DNA of 64,000 nt from Luteimonas terricola. Lineage in GTDB: Bacteria; Pseudomonadota; Gammaproteobacteria; Xanthomonadales; Xanthomonadaceae. The stretch lies in contig NZ_SJRX01000001.1 of assembly GCF_004352845.1 (NCBI RefSeq), positions 248,001-312,000 on the forward strand, written 5' to 3'. The notes under the pieces are model-generated. The model was not told where the DNA came from, ran no database searches, and saw only the letters and a list, made by a program, of their open reading frames with translations. A program made the position numbers and the translations under genes. Positions 14,483-28,998 of this stretch are shown here, in pieces (position 1 is the stretch's first letter; each line of letters opens with the position of its first letter).

Positions 14483-15391
14483 TCAGCCGGGATTGGCGAC
14501 ACCGTGCGGGACATGGCCCGTGGCGACATGCTGGCGCGCGCTGTCGATATTGTGCTGCGAGTCGTCGAAGAAGATGTCGGCGCCGAACACGTCGAGGAAC
14601 GGACCCTTGGCGCGGCCGCCCAGGAACAGGGCCTCGTCCAGGCGCACGCCCCATTCGCGCAGGGTGCGGATCACGCGCTCGTGCGCCGGCGCCGAGCGCG
14701 CGGTGACGAGCGCAGTGCGGATGGGCGAGGCCTCCCCGGGCGGATACGCGGCCTGCAGGTGATGCAGGGCGTCAAGGAAGCCGCGGAACGGGCCGCCCGA
14801 GAGTGGCTCGTGGGCGCGTTCCCTTTCGTGGCGGTGGAAGGCTTCGATCCCGCCCTCGCGCGACACGCGTTCGCCCTCGTCGCCGAAGATCACCGCGTCG
14901 CCGTCGAAAGCGATGCGCAGCTGGTCGTGGCGGTGCGCCGGCGCCTTGGCCGGCAGGATGGTGGCCGCGGCGACGCCGTTCTCCAGCGCCGCGCGCACCG
15001 AGTCCGGATTGGCCGACAGGAACAGCTGTGCGCCAAAGGGGCGGATATAGGGCCAGGTCGGCTCGCCCGAGGTGAAGGTGGCGCGCGCGATCGCCAGGCC
15101 GTGGTGCTGGATGGAGTTGAAGATGCGCAGCCCGGTGTCGGCGGAGTTGCGCGACAGCAGGATCACCTCCACGCGCGGCGCGTCGGGAGCGGCTCCATCG
15201 TTGAGCCCGAGCAGCTTGCGCACCAGCGGGAAGGCGATGCCGGGCTCGAGGATCTCGTCCTCCTTGCTGCGCTGGTGGTCGGCGTAGGCCTCGATGCCAT
15301 CGCTTTCGAACAGTGCATGGCTGTCCTCCAGGTCGAACAGTGCCCGGGAGGAGATGGCAACGATCAGCGGTGGCAGGACGTCGGATGGCAT
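14483..15391 (-). CDS. cytosolic 5'-nucleotidase
   Basis: A 302-residue protein of the cytosolic 5'-nucleotidase family (NT5C1-like, HAD-related), which would dephosphorylate nucleoside monophosphates. The ATG at 15391 gives an N-terminus MPSDVLPPLIVAISSRALFDLEDSHALFE, with the HAD-like hhhhSRALFD segment. Later motifs are EVILLSRNSADTGLRIF, RIAFDGDAVIFGDEGE (a D-x-D-type acidic motif near residue 165) and a C-terminal DIFFDDSQHNID acidic motif. It is separated by 226 bp from the FMO gene upstream of which it lies and is divergent from the alpha/beta hydrolase. Confidence 0.8.
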   Translation of the reverse strand: MPSDVLPPLIVAISSRALFDLEDSHALFESDGIEAYADHQRSKEDEILEPGIAFPLVRKLLGLNDGAAPDAPRVEVILLSRNSADTGLRIFNSIQHHGLAIARATFTSGEPTWPYIRPFGAQLFLSANPDSVRAALENGVAAATILPAKAPAHRHDQLRIAFDGDAVIFGDEGERVSREGGIEAFHRHERERAHEPLSGGPFRGFLDALHHLQAAYPPGEASPIRTALVTARSAPAHERVIRTLREWGVRLDEALFLGGRAKGPFLDVFGADIFFDDSQHNIDSARQHVATGHVPHGVANPG

Positions 15392-15515
15392 GCGGCCAGT
15401 ATGCGTGATGGCCGTCGCAGGGAGCGAGATGTGCGATCCGGGCGTGACCGTTGACACTGCCTGCGGCGCGCCGGCGCTTGCGAAGCTGCCGCCACCACGC
15501 GGACAAGGCCCGACC

Positions 15516-16658
15516 ATGCAATCCATCGCCCATACACGGTATCCCGCAGCAGTCCTGCTTGCCCTGCTGCTTGGCTTCGCCACGACGGCATCCGCTGCGC
15601 CATCCCCGCCGGCGGATGAGCCCTATGCGGACGCCAAGCGCATCCTCGCCGACCTCCAGCAGGTGGTCACGCCGGATGGCGTGCAAGCCCTGGAACAGGT
15701 GCGCCTGGGCGGCATCGACCAGTGGATCTCGGTGCGCGGCGCCGATCGCGACAATCCGATCCTGCTGTACCTGCACGGCGGCCCGGCACAGCCGATGATG
15801 CCGGCCAGCTGGACCTTCCAGCGCGCCTGGGAGGATTACTTCACCGTGGTCCAGTGGGACCAGCGCGCCTCCGGCAAGACCCATCTGGCGAACGACCCCG
15901 CCGCGGTCGCGGACACGATCCACATCGAGCGCTACGTCGACGACGCGCTCGAACTGATCGCGCTCCTCCGCGAGCGCTTCGGCAAGGACAGGGTGGTGGT
16001 GATGGGCCACAGCTGGGGCACGATCATCGGCATGGAAGTGCTGCTGCGGCGCCCGGAATGGCTGCACGTCTACGTCGGCCTGGGCCAGATCATCAGCGTC
16101 AAGGAGAACGAGACCCTCGGCTACGACTACGCCCTGCGCCGCGCACGCGCCGAAGACAATCGGGAGGCCGTCGCCGAACTCGAAGCACTGGCGCCCTACC
16201 CCGGATCCGAACCGCTGCACCGCGACCGCATCGGCACGCAGCGCAAATGGAGCATCCACTACGGCGGCCTCAGCGGCTACCGCAGCAACGCCGACCAGTA
16301 TTTCGCCGCGCAGCGGCTGTCGCCGGACTACAGCGAGGCCGACCGCCGCGCGATCCACGAGGGCAGCATGCTGACGCTGGACCGGATCATGGCGGAGTGG
16401 AACGCGGTGGATTTCCGCGCCGTGCGCAAGGTCGGCGCACCGGTGGTGATGTTCATGGGACGGCACGATTACACCACGCCCTCGCAGCAGGCTGCCGACT
16501 GGGTGGCGCGGGTGGAAGCGCCTGGCAAGGACGCCGTGTGGTTCGAGCACTCGGCGCACCTGGCGCCGCTGGAAGAACCGGGACGGGTGCTGATGGCGCT
16601 GGTGGACCGGGTGCGCCCCTTCGCGGTGGCCAAGGGCGACGGCGCGCCCGCACGCTAA
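15516..16658 (+). CDS. exported alpha/beta hydrolase, proline iminopeptidase-like
   Basis: A 380-residue hydrolase with an N-terminal Sec signal peptide (AAVLLALLLGFATTASAA, cleavage after about residue 28). The oxyanion motif is LHGGPAQP, followed by VVQWDQRASGKT, an arrangement typical of proline iminopeptidases (S33 peptidases). The nucleophile elbow is GHSWGT (Ser near residue 167). The later acid and base are probably Asp in GRHDYTTP and His in FEHSAHLAPLEEP. The start ATG at 15516 was chosen because it begins the signal peptide. It is a single gene, convergent with nadK. The substrate is not deducible; periplasmic peptidase or esterase are both possible. Confidence 0.85.
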   Translation: MQSIAHTRYPAAVLLALLLGFATTASAAPSPPADEPYADAKRILADLQQVVTPDGVQALEQVRLGGIDQWISVRGADRDNPILLYLHGGPAQPMMPASWTFQRAWEDYFTVVQWDQRASGKTHLANDPAAVADTIHIERYVDDALELIALLRERFGKDRVVVMGHSWGTIIGMEVLLRRPEWLHVYVGLGQIISVKENETLGYDYALRRARAEDNREAVAELEALAPYPGSEPLHRDRIGTQRKWSIHYGGLSGYRSNADQYFAAQRLSPDYSEADRRAIHEGSMLTLDRIMAEWNAVDFRAVRKVGAPVVMFMGRHDYTTPSQQAADWVARVEAPGKDAVWFEHSAHLAPLEEPGRVLMALVDRVRPFAVAKGDGAPAR

Positions 16659-16685
16659 GCGTTCCCGGGCAAGCCAGGAGCACGT

Positions 16686-17471
16686 TCAGGCCTCGAACTG
16701 CTCGCTGAGGATGCGTTCCTCGAGGTTGTGCTCGGGATCGAAGAGCAGGGTCACGGTGCGGTCGCGCGATTCCTGGATGGTGACCTCGACCACGTCGCGG
16801 ACTTCATGCGAATCGGCGGTGGCGCTGACCGGGCGCTTGTACGGATCCAGCACCCGGAAGCGCACCACGGTATCGGCCTTGAGCAGGGCCCCGCGCCAGC
16901 GCCGCGGCCGGAAGGCGGCGATCGGGGTCAGGGCGACGACGCTGGAACCCAGCGGCAGGATCGGGCCTTGCGCCGAGTAGTTGTAGGCGGTGCTGCCTGC
17001 GGGCGTCGCCAGCATCACGCCGTCGCAGACCAGCTCGTCCAGGCGCACCTGGCCGTTGAGTTCGATCGAGATGTGCGCGGCCTGCCGCGTCTGCCGCAGC
17101 AGCGAGACCTCGTTGTAGGCCAGGGAGCCGACGCTGGCGCCGGACTCGGTGGTCACGACCATGTCCAGCGGCCGCAGCACGGCCGGCTCGGCGGCCTCCA
17201 GCCGCGCCATCAGGTCGGGCACGGTGCCACCTTCGCGCTGGTCGTGGTTCATCAGGAAGCCGACCGTGCCCAGCTTCAGGCCATACACCGGCTTGCCCAG
17301 CGCCGCGTGGCGGTGGAGGGTCTGCAGCATGAAGCCATCGCCGCCGAGCGCGCAGATGATGTCGGCGTCCTCGGGCGCGCACTGGCCGTGGCGCGCGGTG
17401 AACTGCGCGAGCGCCGCCTGGGCGTCGGCGGTGGGGCTTGCGAGGAAGGCGATGCGCGGCGACCCGGTCAT
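16686..17471 (-). CDS. nadK: NAD kinase
   Basis: A 261-residue ATP-NAD kinase, the only route to NADP. The signature GGDG is at residues 43-46 ([13 protein letters not shown]), with the catalytic Asp45. Downstream are [22 protein letters not shown] (NE/D motif) and [21 protein letters not shown] (the Gly-rich NAD site). The ATG at 17471 matches short alpha/gammaproteobacterial enzymes; the open frame upstream runs into a repeat hairpin and is not used. The gene is downstream of gdhB on the same strand, 85 bp away with a stable hairpin in between. Confidence 0.93.
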   Translation of the reverse strand: MTGSPRIAFLASPTADAQAALAQFTARHGQCAPEDADIICALGGDGFMLQTLHRHAALGKPVYGLKLGTVGFLMNHDQREGGTVPDLMARLEAAEPAVLRPLDMVVTTESGASVGSLAYNEVSLLRQTRQAAHISIELNGQVRLDELVCDGVMLATPAGSTAYNYSAQGPILPLGSSVVALTPIAAFRPRRWRGALLKADTVVRFRVLDPYKRPVSATADSHEVRDVVEVTIQESRDRTVTLLFDPEHNLEERILSEQFEA

Positions 17472-17507
17472 GCCCCAAGCATACCCGCCCATCCCCGCTT
17501 GAAGCGC

Positions 17508-17536
17508 CCCCTTCCCCCGCAGGCCGGGGGAAGGGG
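17508..17536. repeat. C/G-rich hairpin repeat, copy 1
   Basis: CCCCTTCCCCC (17508-17518) pairs perfectly with GGGGGAAGGGG (17526-17536) around a 7-nt loop. It lies in the gdhB-nadK gap. The same words occur at 47496-47520 and 55158-55180, so this is a dispersed element. It may act as an mRNA-stabilising hairpin or a terminator without a U-tract. Confidence 0.7.
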
Positions 17537-17556
17537 TCCCGGAGGTCGGCCCTGCC

Positions 17557-20500
17557 TCAGCCCACGCTCGCCAGCTGCGCCAGCCTGCGCACCGCCACCG
17601 ACGCCGTCGGGTAATCCAGCGTCTTCTGCGCGGCCAGTTCGGCAAGCATGCCGAGCGTGAACTTCAGCGCAGCATCGTCGCGACCGACCCACTGCGCGAC
17701 CTTGGCGTCGGCATCGCGTCCCGGCATCGACAGCACCTGCCCGACCAGCGCGCGATGCTGGGCGGCAAGCTCGTCGCGCAGCGCTCCGTGGGCGACCGCG
17801 TGCCAGCGGCCGTCGACCGCCAGTGCATCGATCTGCTCGACCAGCCAGGGCAGGTTGAGCGCGTCGGCCAGGCGGAAGTGCACGCGTGCGACCTCCGCGG
17901 GCTTGCGCTTGCGCTCGCGCGCCAGCTCGATGTTGTCGGCGCAGGCTTCCAGGTACGGCAGCGCCGCCAGCTGGCCGCCAAGCGCGTCGGGCACGCCCTT
18001 CTCACGCCAGTCGGCCAGTGACTGCTCATAGGCCGGACGCTGCGCCGCGGTGAGGATGTCGTCCCCCGCGCGGATCGCCTCGAAGCCGTCGTGGTAGCGC
18101 GTGACCGCGCTGGTGATGTCGGGCAGCGCACCCGGCCGCGACAGCAGCCAGCGGGTGAAGGAACGCTGCAGCGCCCAGATCACCTGCAGGGCGTCGATCT
18201 GCACCGACTCGGCCACCTTGCCGTCCAGGGCGTCGATCTGTGCCCAGAGCGACCGCGCCTCGAGCGTTTCACGGGTGACCGTGAACGCCTTGGCGACCTC
18301 GGCCGGCGTGCGTCCGGTGTCTTCCTGCATGCGCAGCAGGAAGGTCGCGCCCATGCGGTTGATGGTGGAGTTGGTGACCGCGGTGGCGATGATCTCGCGC
18401 TTCAGGCGGTGCTGCTCCATGGCCTTGGCGTACTTGGCCTGCAGCGGCTGCGGGAAATAGCGCTGCAGCTCGCGCGACAGGTACGGATCTTCCGGGATGT
18501 CGGAGTTGAGCAGCTGCTCGAAGGCCACCAGCTTGGAGTACGACAGCAGCACCGCCAGCTCCGGCCGGGTCAGGCCGAGGTTGCGCGCCTTGCGGTCGGC
18601 GATCTCGGCGTCACTGGGCAGGAACTCGATCTGGCGGTCGAGCAGGCCCTGCGATTCCAGGGTCCGGATGAAGTGCTGCTTGGAACCCAGCCGCGGCACG
18701 CTCATCCGCTCCATCAGGCTCAGCGCCTGGTTCTGGCGGTAGTTGTCGTGCAGCACCAGGCCGGCGACCTCGTCGGTCATCGACTTGAGCAGCGTGTTGC
18801 GGTCGGCCAGCTTGAGCTTGCCGGCCTGTACCTGCGCGTTGAGCAGGATCTTGATGTTCACCTCGTGGTCGGAGGTGTCCACGCCGGCGGAGTTGTCGAT
18901 GAAGTCGGTGTTGAGGATCACGCCGGCCTGGGCCGCTTCGATGCGTCCGCGCTGGGTCATGCCGAGGTTGCCGCCCTCGCCCACCACGCGGCAGCGCAGC
19001 TCGCCGCCGTTGACGCGGATCGCGTTGTTGGCGCGGTCGCCGACGTCGGCGTGGGTCTCGCCCGCGCCCTTGACGTAGGTGCCGATGCCGCCGTTCCACA
19101 GCAGGTCCACCGGCGCCTTGAGCACCGCCGACATCAACTCGTTGGGACTCATCGCAGCCACGCTGTCGGCAAGCCCGAGCGCCGCGCGCATCTCCGGCGA
19201 CACCGGGATCGACTTCAGGCTGCGTGCGAACACGCCGCCGCCCTTGCTGATCAGGCTCTTGTCGTAGTCGTCCCAGCTCGAACGCGGGACCTTGAACAGG
19301 CGCTGGCGCTCCTTGTACGAGCTCGCCGAATCCGGGTTCGGGTCGACGAAGATGTGGCGATGGTCCATCGCCGCCAGAAGGCGGATGTGCCTGGACAGCA
19401 GCATGCCGTTGCCGAACACGTCGCCGGACATGTCGCCGACGCCGACCGCGGTGAAGTCCTGCTTCTGGGTGTCGTGGCCGAGCGCGCGGAAATGGCGCTT
19501 GACCGACTCCCAGGCGCCGCGCGCGGTGATGCCCATGCCCTTGTGGTCGTAGCCGACCGAGCCGCCGGACGCGAACGCGTCGTCGAGCCAGTAGCCGTAG
19601 TCGCGGGCGATGCCGTTGGCGATGTCGGAGAAGGTCGCGGTGCCCTTGTCGGCGGCGACCACCATGTACGGATCGGGATCATCGTGGCGCACGACGTTGG
19701 CCGGCGGCAGCACCTTGCCGTCCACCGTGAGGTTGTCGGTCACGTCGAGCAGGCCGCTGATGAAGCGGCGGTAGCAGGCGATGCCTTCCGCCTGCACGGC
19801 GTCGCGGTCGCCGCCCACGGGCGGACGCTTGACGATGAAGCCGCCCTTGGAGCCGACCGGCACAATGACGGTGTTCTTCACCATCTGCGCCTTCACCAGG
19901 CCCAGCACCTCGGTGCGGAAATCCTCGCGGCGATCGGACCAGCGCAGGCCGCCGCGCGCCACCGGGCCGAAGCGCAGGTGGGTGCCCTCGACGCGCGGGC
20001 CGCAGACGAAGATCTCGCGGTACGGACGCGGCTTGGGCAGGTCGGGCACCGCGGCGGAGTCGAACTTGAAGGCGATGTAGTCCTTCGGCGTGCCTTCGCC
20101 GTCGACCTGGTAGTAGTTGGTGCGCAGGGTGGCCACGATCACGCCCACGTAGCCGCGCAGGATGCGGTCCTCGTCCAGGCTCGCGACGCGCTCCAGCATG
20201 TCCTTGATCGCGGCGTGCGCGGCGCGCATGCGCGCGTCCCGGGCCTTGTCCGCCGCGGGGTCGAAGCGGGCCTCGAAGAGTTCGACCAGCTGCCGCGCCA
20301 GCTGCGGGTAGCGGACTAGGGTTTCCTCGACGTAGCTCTGCGAGAACGGCACGCCGACCTGCAGCAGGTACTTGCAGTAGCCGCGCAGCATCGACACCTG
20401 GCGCCAGTCCAGGCCGGCCGCGGCAACCAGCCGGTTGAAGCCGTCGTTCTCGGCGTCGCCGTGCCAGATGCGCGCGAAGGCCTCCTCGAAGCGCGCGGCG

Positions 20501-22476
20501 TCGGGTTCGGCGCCGCCGACGACCTCGACCTCGAAGTCCTGGATATAGGCCACGCGTGCGGCGGCCTCTGCGGACAACGGGCCCTCGAGCCGGTGCGGAT
20601 GCTCGGCGATCACGCGCAGGCCCATGTTCTCCATCATCGGCAGCACGTCCGACAGCGGGACGTCATGGCCGGCGCGGTAGAGCTTGAGCCGCAAGGTGCC
20701 TTCGCCAGGCTGGTCGAGCGCGGAGCGCCGCAGGCTCAGGCGCAGGTCGTCGGGAGCGGCCAGCGCGTCGAGGTGGGCGACGTCGGCGGCAGCGACGGCC
20801 GGGGTGGCGCGCTCGATGTACTGCGCAGGCAGCGCACGGCCCCAGCCCGCGGCCAGCGCAAGGCCGCGGGCCTCGCCGTGGTCGGTGATCAGGGTCTCGC
20901 GCAGGTCGTCCTGCCAGTTGCGGACGATCGCGGCCAGCCGCGACTGCAGCGCGGACTCGTCGACGTCGACCGCCTCGCCGGTGCGCGGGCGGACCAGCAT
21001 GTGCAACTGCGCCAGCGGCGATTCGCCAAGCGCGACATTGGTGTCGACGTGGTCGGCACCCAGGACGTCCTTGAGCATCGCCTCCACGCGCAGGCGGACC
21101 ACGGTGTCGTAGCGGTCGCGCGGCACATAGGCGAGCACCGAATAGAAGCGGCCGTAGTGGTCGCGGCGCAGGAACAGGCGGCTGCGCACGCGCTCCTGCA
21201 GGCCGAGGATGCCGCTGGCCACGCGCTGCAGCTCGCCGCTGGAGGCCTGGAACAGCTCGTCGCGCGGCAGCGTTTCCAGGATGTGCTTGAGCGCCTTGCC
21301 GCTGTGGCCGGTGTCGGCCAGGCCGGAAGCGCCCATGACCTGCTCGTAGCGGTCGCTCACGATCGGGATGTCCCAGGGGCGGCGGTTGTAGGCGCTGGAG
21401 GTGTACAGGCCGAGGAAACGCTTCTCGGTGATGGCCTTGCCACCCTTGCGGTCGAAGCCGAGCAGGCCGATGTAGTCCATGTAGCCGGGGCGATGGATCG
21501 TGGAGCGGGCGTTGGTCTTGGTCAGGATCAAGGGTTCCACCGTGCGCGCGGTGCGCTGCGCGCCGACCGTGCTCAGCAGGCGCGGCTTGCCGACGTCACG
21601 GCCACGCAACAGGCCCAGGCCGCTGCCGTCGACGGCCTGGAGGACGTCGTCGCGGCCCTTCTTCACCACCTCGTACTCACGGTAGCCGAAGAAGGTGAAG
21701 TGGTTGTCCGCGGCCCAGCGCAGGAAGGCCTGGATCTCCGCGCGTTCCGCGTCGGACACCGGCAGCGGCTGGCCGTCCAGCCCGTCCGCGACCTGCTCCA
21801 TGCGCGCACGCATCGCGACCCAGTCCTCGACGATCGCGCGCACGTCCTCGAGCACGCCACGCACGGCGGCCTCGATGCGGGCGCAGCCCTCGGGCGACTG
21901 GCGATCGATCTCCATGTGGATCAGCGATTCCGGTGCGCCATCACCCACGCGCTTCAGCTTGCCCGCACGGTCGCGCTCGAGCGCCACCACCGGGTGGCCG
22001 AGCACGTGCACGCCCACGCCCAGCTCGGCGAGCGCCATGCTCACCGAATCGACCAGGAAGGGCATGTCGTCATTGGCGATCTGCAGCACCGTGTGCTGCG
22101 TCTCCCAGCCGTGGGTGGCCAGGGTCGGGTTGAACAGGCGCACGCTGGCCGTGCCGGGCTTGCGCTTGCCGAGGAAGGCGAGGAAATCGGCGGCCAGTGC
22201 CGCCCAGCCGTCGGCCTCGTGCAGGGCGATCTCGTCATCGCCCATGCGCTTGTAGAAGGCGTTCGCGAAGGCGGTGGCATCGTCGCCACCGGCCTTGCCG
22301 ACGCGCTTGCGCATGGCGGCGAGCACGGGATCGAGCAGCTGGCCTGTGCGCGCGTCGGCGCGGCGCTCCACGGTCTTGCCGGCCTTGCCTGTCTTGCCTG
22401 TCTTGGCGACCTTGCCGGTCTTGGCGTTCGCGGTGGTGGAGGTGCGGGCCGAAGCCTTCTTGCTTGGGGTACTCAT
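17557..22476 (-). CDS. gdhB: NAD-specific glutamate dehydrogenase, ~180 kDa class
   Basis: A 1639-residue enzyme of the large NAD-GDH (Bac_GDH) family, catalysing glutamate + NAD+ to 2-oxoglutarate + ammonia, normally catabolic. The ATG at 22476 is preceded by no better start. Residues about 10-40 are a Lys/Thr/Gly/Ala-rich low-complexity tail ([19 protein letters not shown]). The N-terminal third carries the ACT-like regulatory segments. The catalytic core includes [28 protein letters not shown] and [15 protein letters not shown] near residue 875, then [28 protein letters not shown] and [10 protein letters not shown]. The enzyme feeds the 2-oxoglutarate dehydrogenase complex encoded elsewhere in the window. 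Confidence 0.95.
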   Translation of the reverse strand: MSTPSKKASARTSTTANAKTGKVAKTGKTGKAGKTVERRADARTGQLLDPVLAAMRKRVGKAGGDDATAFANAFYKRMGDDEIALHEADGWAALAADFLAFLGKRKPGTASVRLFNPTLATHGWETQHTVLQIANDDMPFLVDSVSMALAELGVGVHVLGHPVVALERDRAGKLKRVGDGAPESLIHMEIDRQSPEGCARIEAAVRGVLEDVRAIVEDWVAMRARMEQVADGLDGQPLPVSDAERAEIQAFLRWAADNHFTFFGYREYEVVKKGRDDVLQAVDGSGLGLLRGRDVGKPRLLSTVGAQRTARTVEPLILTKTNARSTIHRPGYMDYIGLLGFDRKGGKAITEKRFLGLYTSSAYNRRPWDIPIVSDRYEQVMGASGLADTGHSGKALKHILETLPRDELFQASSGELQRVASGILGLQERVRSRLFLRRDHYGRFYSVLAYVPRDRYDTVVRLRVEAMLKDVLGADHVDTNVALGESPLAQLHMLVRPRTGEAVDVDESALQSRLAAIVRNWQDDLRETLITDHGEARGLALAAGWGRALPAQYIERATPAVAAADVAHLDALAAPDDLRLSLRRSALDQPGEGTLRLKLYRAGHDVPLSDVLPMMENMGLRVIAEHPHRLEGPLSAEAAARVAYIQDFEVEVVGGAEPDAARFEEAFARIWHGDAENDGFNRLVAAAGLDWRQVSMLRGYCKYLLQVGVPFSQSYVEETLVRYPQLARQLVELFEARFDPAADKARDARMRAAHAAIKDMLERVASLDEDRILRGYVGVIVATLRTNYYQVDGEGTPKDYIAFKFDSAAVPDLPKPRPYREIFVCGPRVEGTHLRFGPVARGGLRWSDRREDFRTEVLGLVKAQMVKNTVIVPVGSKGGFIVKRPPVGGDRDAVQAEGIACYRRFISGLLDVTDNLTVDGKVLPPANVVRHDDPDPYMVVAADKGTATFSDIANGIARDYGYWLDDAFASGGSVGYDHKGMGITARGAWESVKRHFRALGHDTQKQDFTAVGVGDMSGDVFGNGMLLSRHIRLLAAMDHRHIFVDPNPDSASSYKERQRLFKVPRSSWDDYDKSLISKGGGVFARSLKSIPVSPEMRAALGLADSVAAMSPNELMSAVLKAPVDLLWNGGIGTYVKGAGETHADVGDRANNAIRVNGGELRCRVVGEGGNLGMTQRGRIEAAQAGVILNTDFIDNSAGVDTSDHEVNIKILLNAQVQAGKLKLADRNTLLKSMTDEVAGLVLHDNYRQNQALSLMERMSVPRLGSKQHFIRTLESQGLLDRQIEFLPSDAEIADRKARNLGLTRPELAVLLSYSKLVAFEQLLNSDIPEDPYLSRELQRYFPQPLQAKYAKAMEQHRLKREIIATAVTNSTINRMGATFLLRMQEDTGRTPAEVAKAFTVTRETLEARSLWAQIDALDGKVAESVQIDALQVIWALQRSFTRWLLSRPGALPDITSAVTRYHDGFEAIRAGDDILTAAQRPAYEQSLADWREKGVPDALGGQLAALPYLEACADNIELARERKRKPAEVARVHFRLADALNLPWLVEQIDALAVDGRWHAVAHGALRDELAAQHRALVGQVLSMPGRDADAKVAQWVGRDDAALKFTLGMLAELAAQKTLDYPTASVAVRRLAQLASVG

Positions 22477-22636
22477 GTCGTCATCCGGATGCAATGAGGC
22501 CCGCGCACAGGCACGGGCCAAGGGGTCGTTTCGTCAGGAACCAGAAGTCGCCGTCGCGTCGGCGCCCGGGATCGGGATCGGCACGGGACGCGGGCAGTGG
22601 CAGGGTGTCGGCATGGGCTGCACGGTCGTCGATGCG

Positions 22637-23785
<1,149 letters not shown>

Positions 23786-23918
23786 GCGCTGCTCCTGAGT
23801 CGTGCCGCGCACGCGCGCGGCAGCTGTTGGCAAGACCGCCATTCTAGCCTGCCCGTCGCGCGGCTTCGACAGTCGGCACCCGCCGCGCTTGACCCTGCGC
23901 GGATCCCGCCGGAGAATG

Positions 23919-23936
23919 CATCGCTATATCGCGATG
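23919..23936. promoter_or_regulatory. palindromic operator candidate upstream of the ArsR-methyltransferase gene
   Basis: CATCGC (23919-23924) and its reverse complement GCGATG (23931-23936) flank TATATC. The site ends 11 bp before the ATG at 23948 and would cover the promoter or ribosome binding site. ArsR-family regulators typically bind such short palindromes and repress their own operon, here including metH. Confidence 0.5.
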
Positions 23937-23947
23937 GGAAGATATGT

Positions 23948-24877
23948 ATGGACCTCGAAGCCTGGTCGAGCCACCTCAAGGTGCTGGCCGACGCCACCCG
24001 GGTGCGACTGCTGGCCCTGCTCGATGGCGAAGAACTGACGGTCGCCGAGCTTTCGGCCATCACCCGCCTCGCCCAGCCGCGCGTCTCCACCCACCTCGCG
24101 CGGCTCAAGGAAGCGGGACTGGTGCGCGATCGGCGCGCGGGCGTCTCCGCCTATTACCGATTCGACGAGGACCGCCTCGACCCGGCGCAGCGCGCATTGT
24201 GGCAAACGCTGCGCGAAGGCAGCGACGACCCGCTGCTGCGCCAGGACGCCGAGCGCGTGGCCAGCGTGCTGGCGATGCGCGCCGCGGACCAGAACTGGGC
24301 CGATTCCGTCGCCGGCGACATGGAGCGCCATTACTCGCCCGGCCGCACCTGGGAGGCGATGGCGCGCTCGGCGCTGCCGTTGCTGGAAACCGGCGACGTG
24401 CTCGACATCGCGTCCGGCGACGGCGTGCTGGCCGAGCTGCTGGCCCCGCACGCGAAGCGCTACGTCTGCATCGACACCAGCCCGCGGGTGGTCGCCGCGG
24501 CGCAGGAGCGGCTGAAGCGCTACCGCAACGTCGAGGTGAGCGAGGCCGACATGCACGCCCTGCCCTTCGACGAGGCCAGTTTCGACCTGGTGGTGCTGAT
24601 GCACGCATTGACCTACGCCGGCAAGCCCGCCGCGGCCGTCTCCGAAGCCGCCCGGGTGCTGCGTCCCGGCGGCCGCCTGTTGCTCACCAGCCTGGCGCGC
24701 CACGGCCATCGCAGCGCGGTGGAGGCCTTCGGCCACATCAACCTCGGCTTCACCGAAAAAGAGCTGCGCCGCTTCGTCGACAAGGCCGGCCTCGAGCTGC
24801 AGTCCTGCGAGACGGTCACGCGCGAGAAGCGGCCGCCGCACTTCGAAGTCGTCTCCCTGATCGCAGGCAAGCCATGA
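23948..24877 (+). CDS. ArsR-family regulator fused to a SAM-dependent methyltransferase domain (SahR-like)
   Basis: A 309-residue two-domain protein. Residues 1-90 are an ArsR winged helix ([42 protein letters not shown] in part). Residues about 145-305 are a class I methyltransferase fold with the SAM/SAH motif [14 protein letters not shown] and the post-motifs [18 protein letters not shown] and [12 protein letters not shown]. The ATG at 23948 lies after the palindrome and its stop overlaps metH by 4 bp. Proteobacterial SahR regulators, ArsR proteins sensing S-adenosylhomocysteine, control methionine-cycle genes. Linkage to metH makes this the likeliest role: the methyltransferase fold would serve as an SAH/SAM sensor. 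True methyltransferase activity is not excluded. Confidence 0.8.
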   Translation: MDLEAWSSHLKVLADATRVRLLALLDGEELTVAELSAITRLAQPRVSTHLARLKEAGLVRDRRAGVSAYYRFDEDRLDPAQRALWQTLREGSDDPLLRQDAERVASVLAMRAADQNWADSVAGDMERHYSPGRTWEAMARSALPLLETGDVLDIASGDGVLAELLAPHAKRYVCIDTSPRVVAAAQERLKRYRNVEVSEADMHALPFDEASFDLVVLMHALTYAGKPAAAVSEAARVLRPGGRLLLTSLARHGHRSAVEAFGHINLGFTEKELRRFVDKAGLELQSCETVTREKRPPHFEVVSLIAGKP

Positions 24878-25950
24878 GCACCCTCCCCTGGCTCCATCCC
24901 GATCGCGTCGCGCTGCTCGAAGCCGCGCTGGCCACCCGCATCCTCGTCATCGACGGCGCCATGGGCACGATGATCCAGGGCTACCGGCTGGAGGAGGCGG
25001 ACTACCGCGGCGAACGCTTCGCAGACGGCTTCGACAGCCTGCACCCGGGCGATGGCAGCGGCCACGATCTCAAGGGCAACAACGACCTGCTGAGCCTGAG
25101 CCGACCCGACATCATCTCCGCCGTGCACGACGCCTACCTGGACGCAGGCGCCGACCTGGTCGAGACCAATACCTTCAACTCCACCGCGGCCAGCCAGTCC
25201 GACTATCGCCTGCCGCACCTGGTGCGCGAGCTCAACTTCGAAAGCGCGCGCCTGGCCCGCGCGCGCTGCGACGCCGCCGAGGCTGCCACGCCGGACAAAC
25301 CGCGCTTCGTGATCGGCGTGATCGGCCCGACCAGCCGCACCGCCTCGATCAGCCCCGACGTCAACGACCCGGGCTTCCGCAACACCAGCTTCGACGCGCT
25401 GCGCGAGGACTACCGCGTGGCGGTGGACGGACTGGTCGACGGCGGCGCCGACGTGCTGATGGTGGAAACCATCTTCGACACCCTCAACGCCAAGGCCGCG
25501 CTGTACGCGATCGAAGAGGCCTTCGACGCCCGCGGCGCCCGCGTGCCGGTAATGATCTCCGGCACGATCACCGACGCCTCCGGCCGCACCCTTTCGGGGC
25601 AGACCGCCGAAGCCTTCCACATCTCGGTGACGCATTCGCGGCCGCTGTCGATCGGCCTGAACTGCGCGCTGGGCGCCAAGGAGCTGCGGCCCCACGTCGA
25701 GACCCTTGCACGCGTGGCCGAGTGCTACGTCAGCGCGCATCCCAACGCCGGCCTGCCCAACGCCTTCGCCGAGTACGACGAGACCCCCGAGGAAACCGCC
25801 GCCATCCTGGAAGAGTTCGCCCGTGCGGGACTGCTGAACCTGGTCGGCGGCTGCTGCGGCACCACCCCGGCCCACATCCGCGCCATCGCCGATGCCGTTC
25901 GCGGCATCCCCCCGCGCCGGCTGCCGGGCTCGCTGGAGGCTGCGGCGTGA
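24874..25950 (+). CDS. metH: methionine synthase, homocysteine-binding module (first of two genes)
   Basis: A 358-residue protein equal to the N-terminal module of B12-dependent methionine synthase. It binds homocysteine through zinc, with ligand Cys near residue 264 ([10 protein letters not shown]) and the Cys pair in [11 protein letters not shown] near 328. The start of the TIM barrel reads [11 protein letters not shown]. The ATG at 24874 overlaps the regulator stop by 4 bp. Translation ends at a proper stop before a 325-bp gap filled by repeat element B. The pterin, cobalamin and activation modules are encoded by the next gene. This two-gene arrangement is known in Xanthomonadaceae, so it is not a recent pseudogenisation. 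Confidence 0.95.
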   Translation: MSTLPWLHPDRVALLEAALATRILVIDGAMGTMIQGYRLEEADYRGERFADGFDSLHPGDGSGHDLKGNNDLLSLSRPDIISAVHDAYLDAGADLVETNTFNSTAASQSDYRLPHLVRELNFESARLARARCDAAEAATPDKPRFVIGVIGPTSRTASISPDVNDPGFRNTSFDALREDYRVAVDGLVDGGADVLMVETIFDTLNAKAALYAIEEAFDARGARVPVMISGTITDASGRTLSGQTAEAFHISVTHSRPLSIGLNCALGAKELRPHVETLARVAECYVSAHPNAGLPNAFAEYDETPEETAAILEEFARAGLLNLVGGCCGTTPAHIRAIADAVRGIPPRRLPGSLEAAA

Positions 25951-25961
25951 ACGGGGCAAGG

Positions 25962-26270
25962 AGCGTTTTTGCCACGGATTTGCGCGGATGCGCGCGGATT
26001 TACGCGGATAGAGCGAACAGCTTTGGCCACGGATTTACGCGGATTTGCGCGGATTGGGCTGAGGCCCTGTCGGCTGCATCTCCGCGGGCCTGCACCAGCT
26101 CGTGGACGATCCTCAATTCGTCGAAAAGCCCCTGCAAAGAATCTCCCAAGACCGGCCTCGGCCAGATCCGCGTAAACCCGCGCAAATCCGTGGCTAAAAA
26201 AGGCTTTCTTTCTTGCTCCCGTTTCTGCCCTATCCGCGCTTATCCGCGCAAATCCGTGGCAAAAAAGGCT
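25962..26270 (+). repeat. nested inverted-repeat element, full length (copy B)
   Basis: The outer arms are a perfect 24-bp inverted repeat, 25966-25989 against 26242-26265, built on GCCACGGATTTGCGCGGAT. A second inner pair (about 26021-26055 and 26164-26205) repeats the same word with ACGCGGAT variants. The core (about 26056-26150) is unrelated to the other copies except near TCGGCCAGATCCGCG. The element fills the gap between the two metH genes and its right end, AAAAAAGGCTT, lies just before the ATG at 26276. Short open frames through it are artefacts of the repeat. Confidence 0.9.
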
Positions 26271-26275
26271 TCCGC

Positions 26276-28981
<2,706 letters not shown>

Positions 28982-28998
28982 GCACACGGCGACGTCTG

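Noticed and set aside
18091..20319. A 742-residue + strand frame opposite gdhB, with a second one at 20461-22497
   Set aside because: Antisense shadow of a gene with unmistakable NAD-GDH motifs; no start signals or family features.
25951..26275. Short open frames through repeats A-C (peptides such as [13 protein letters not shown])
   Set aside because: These peptides are translations of the repeat word itself and recur in many genomes as false genes.
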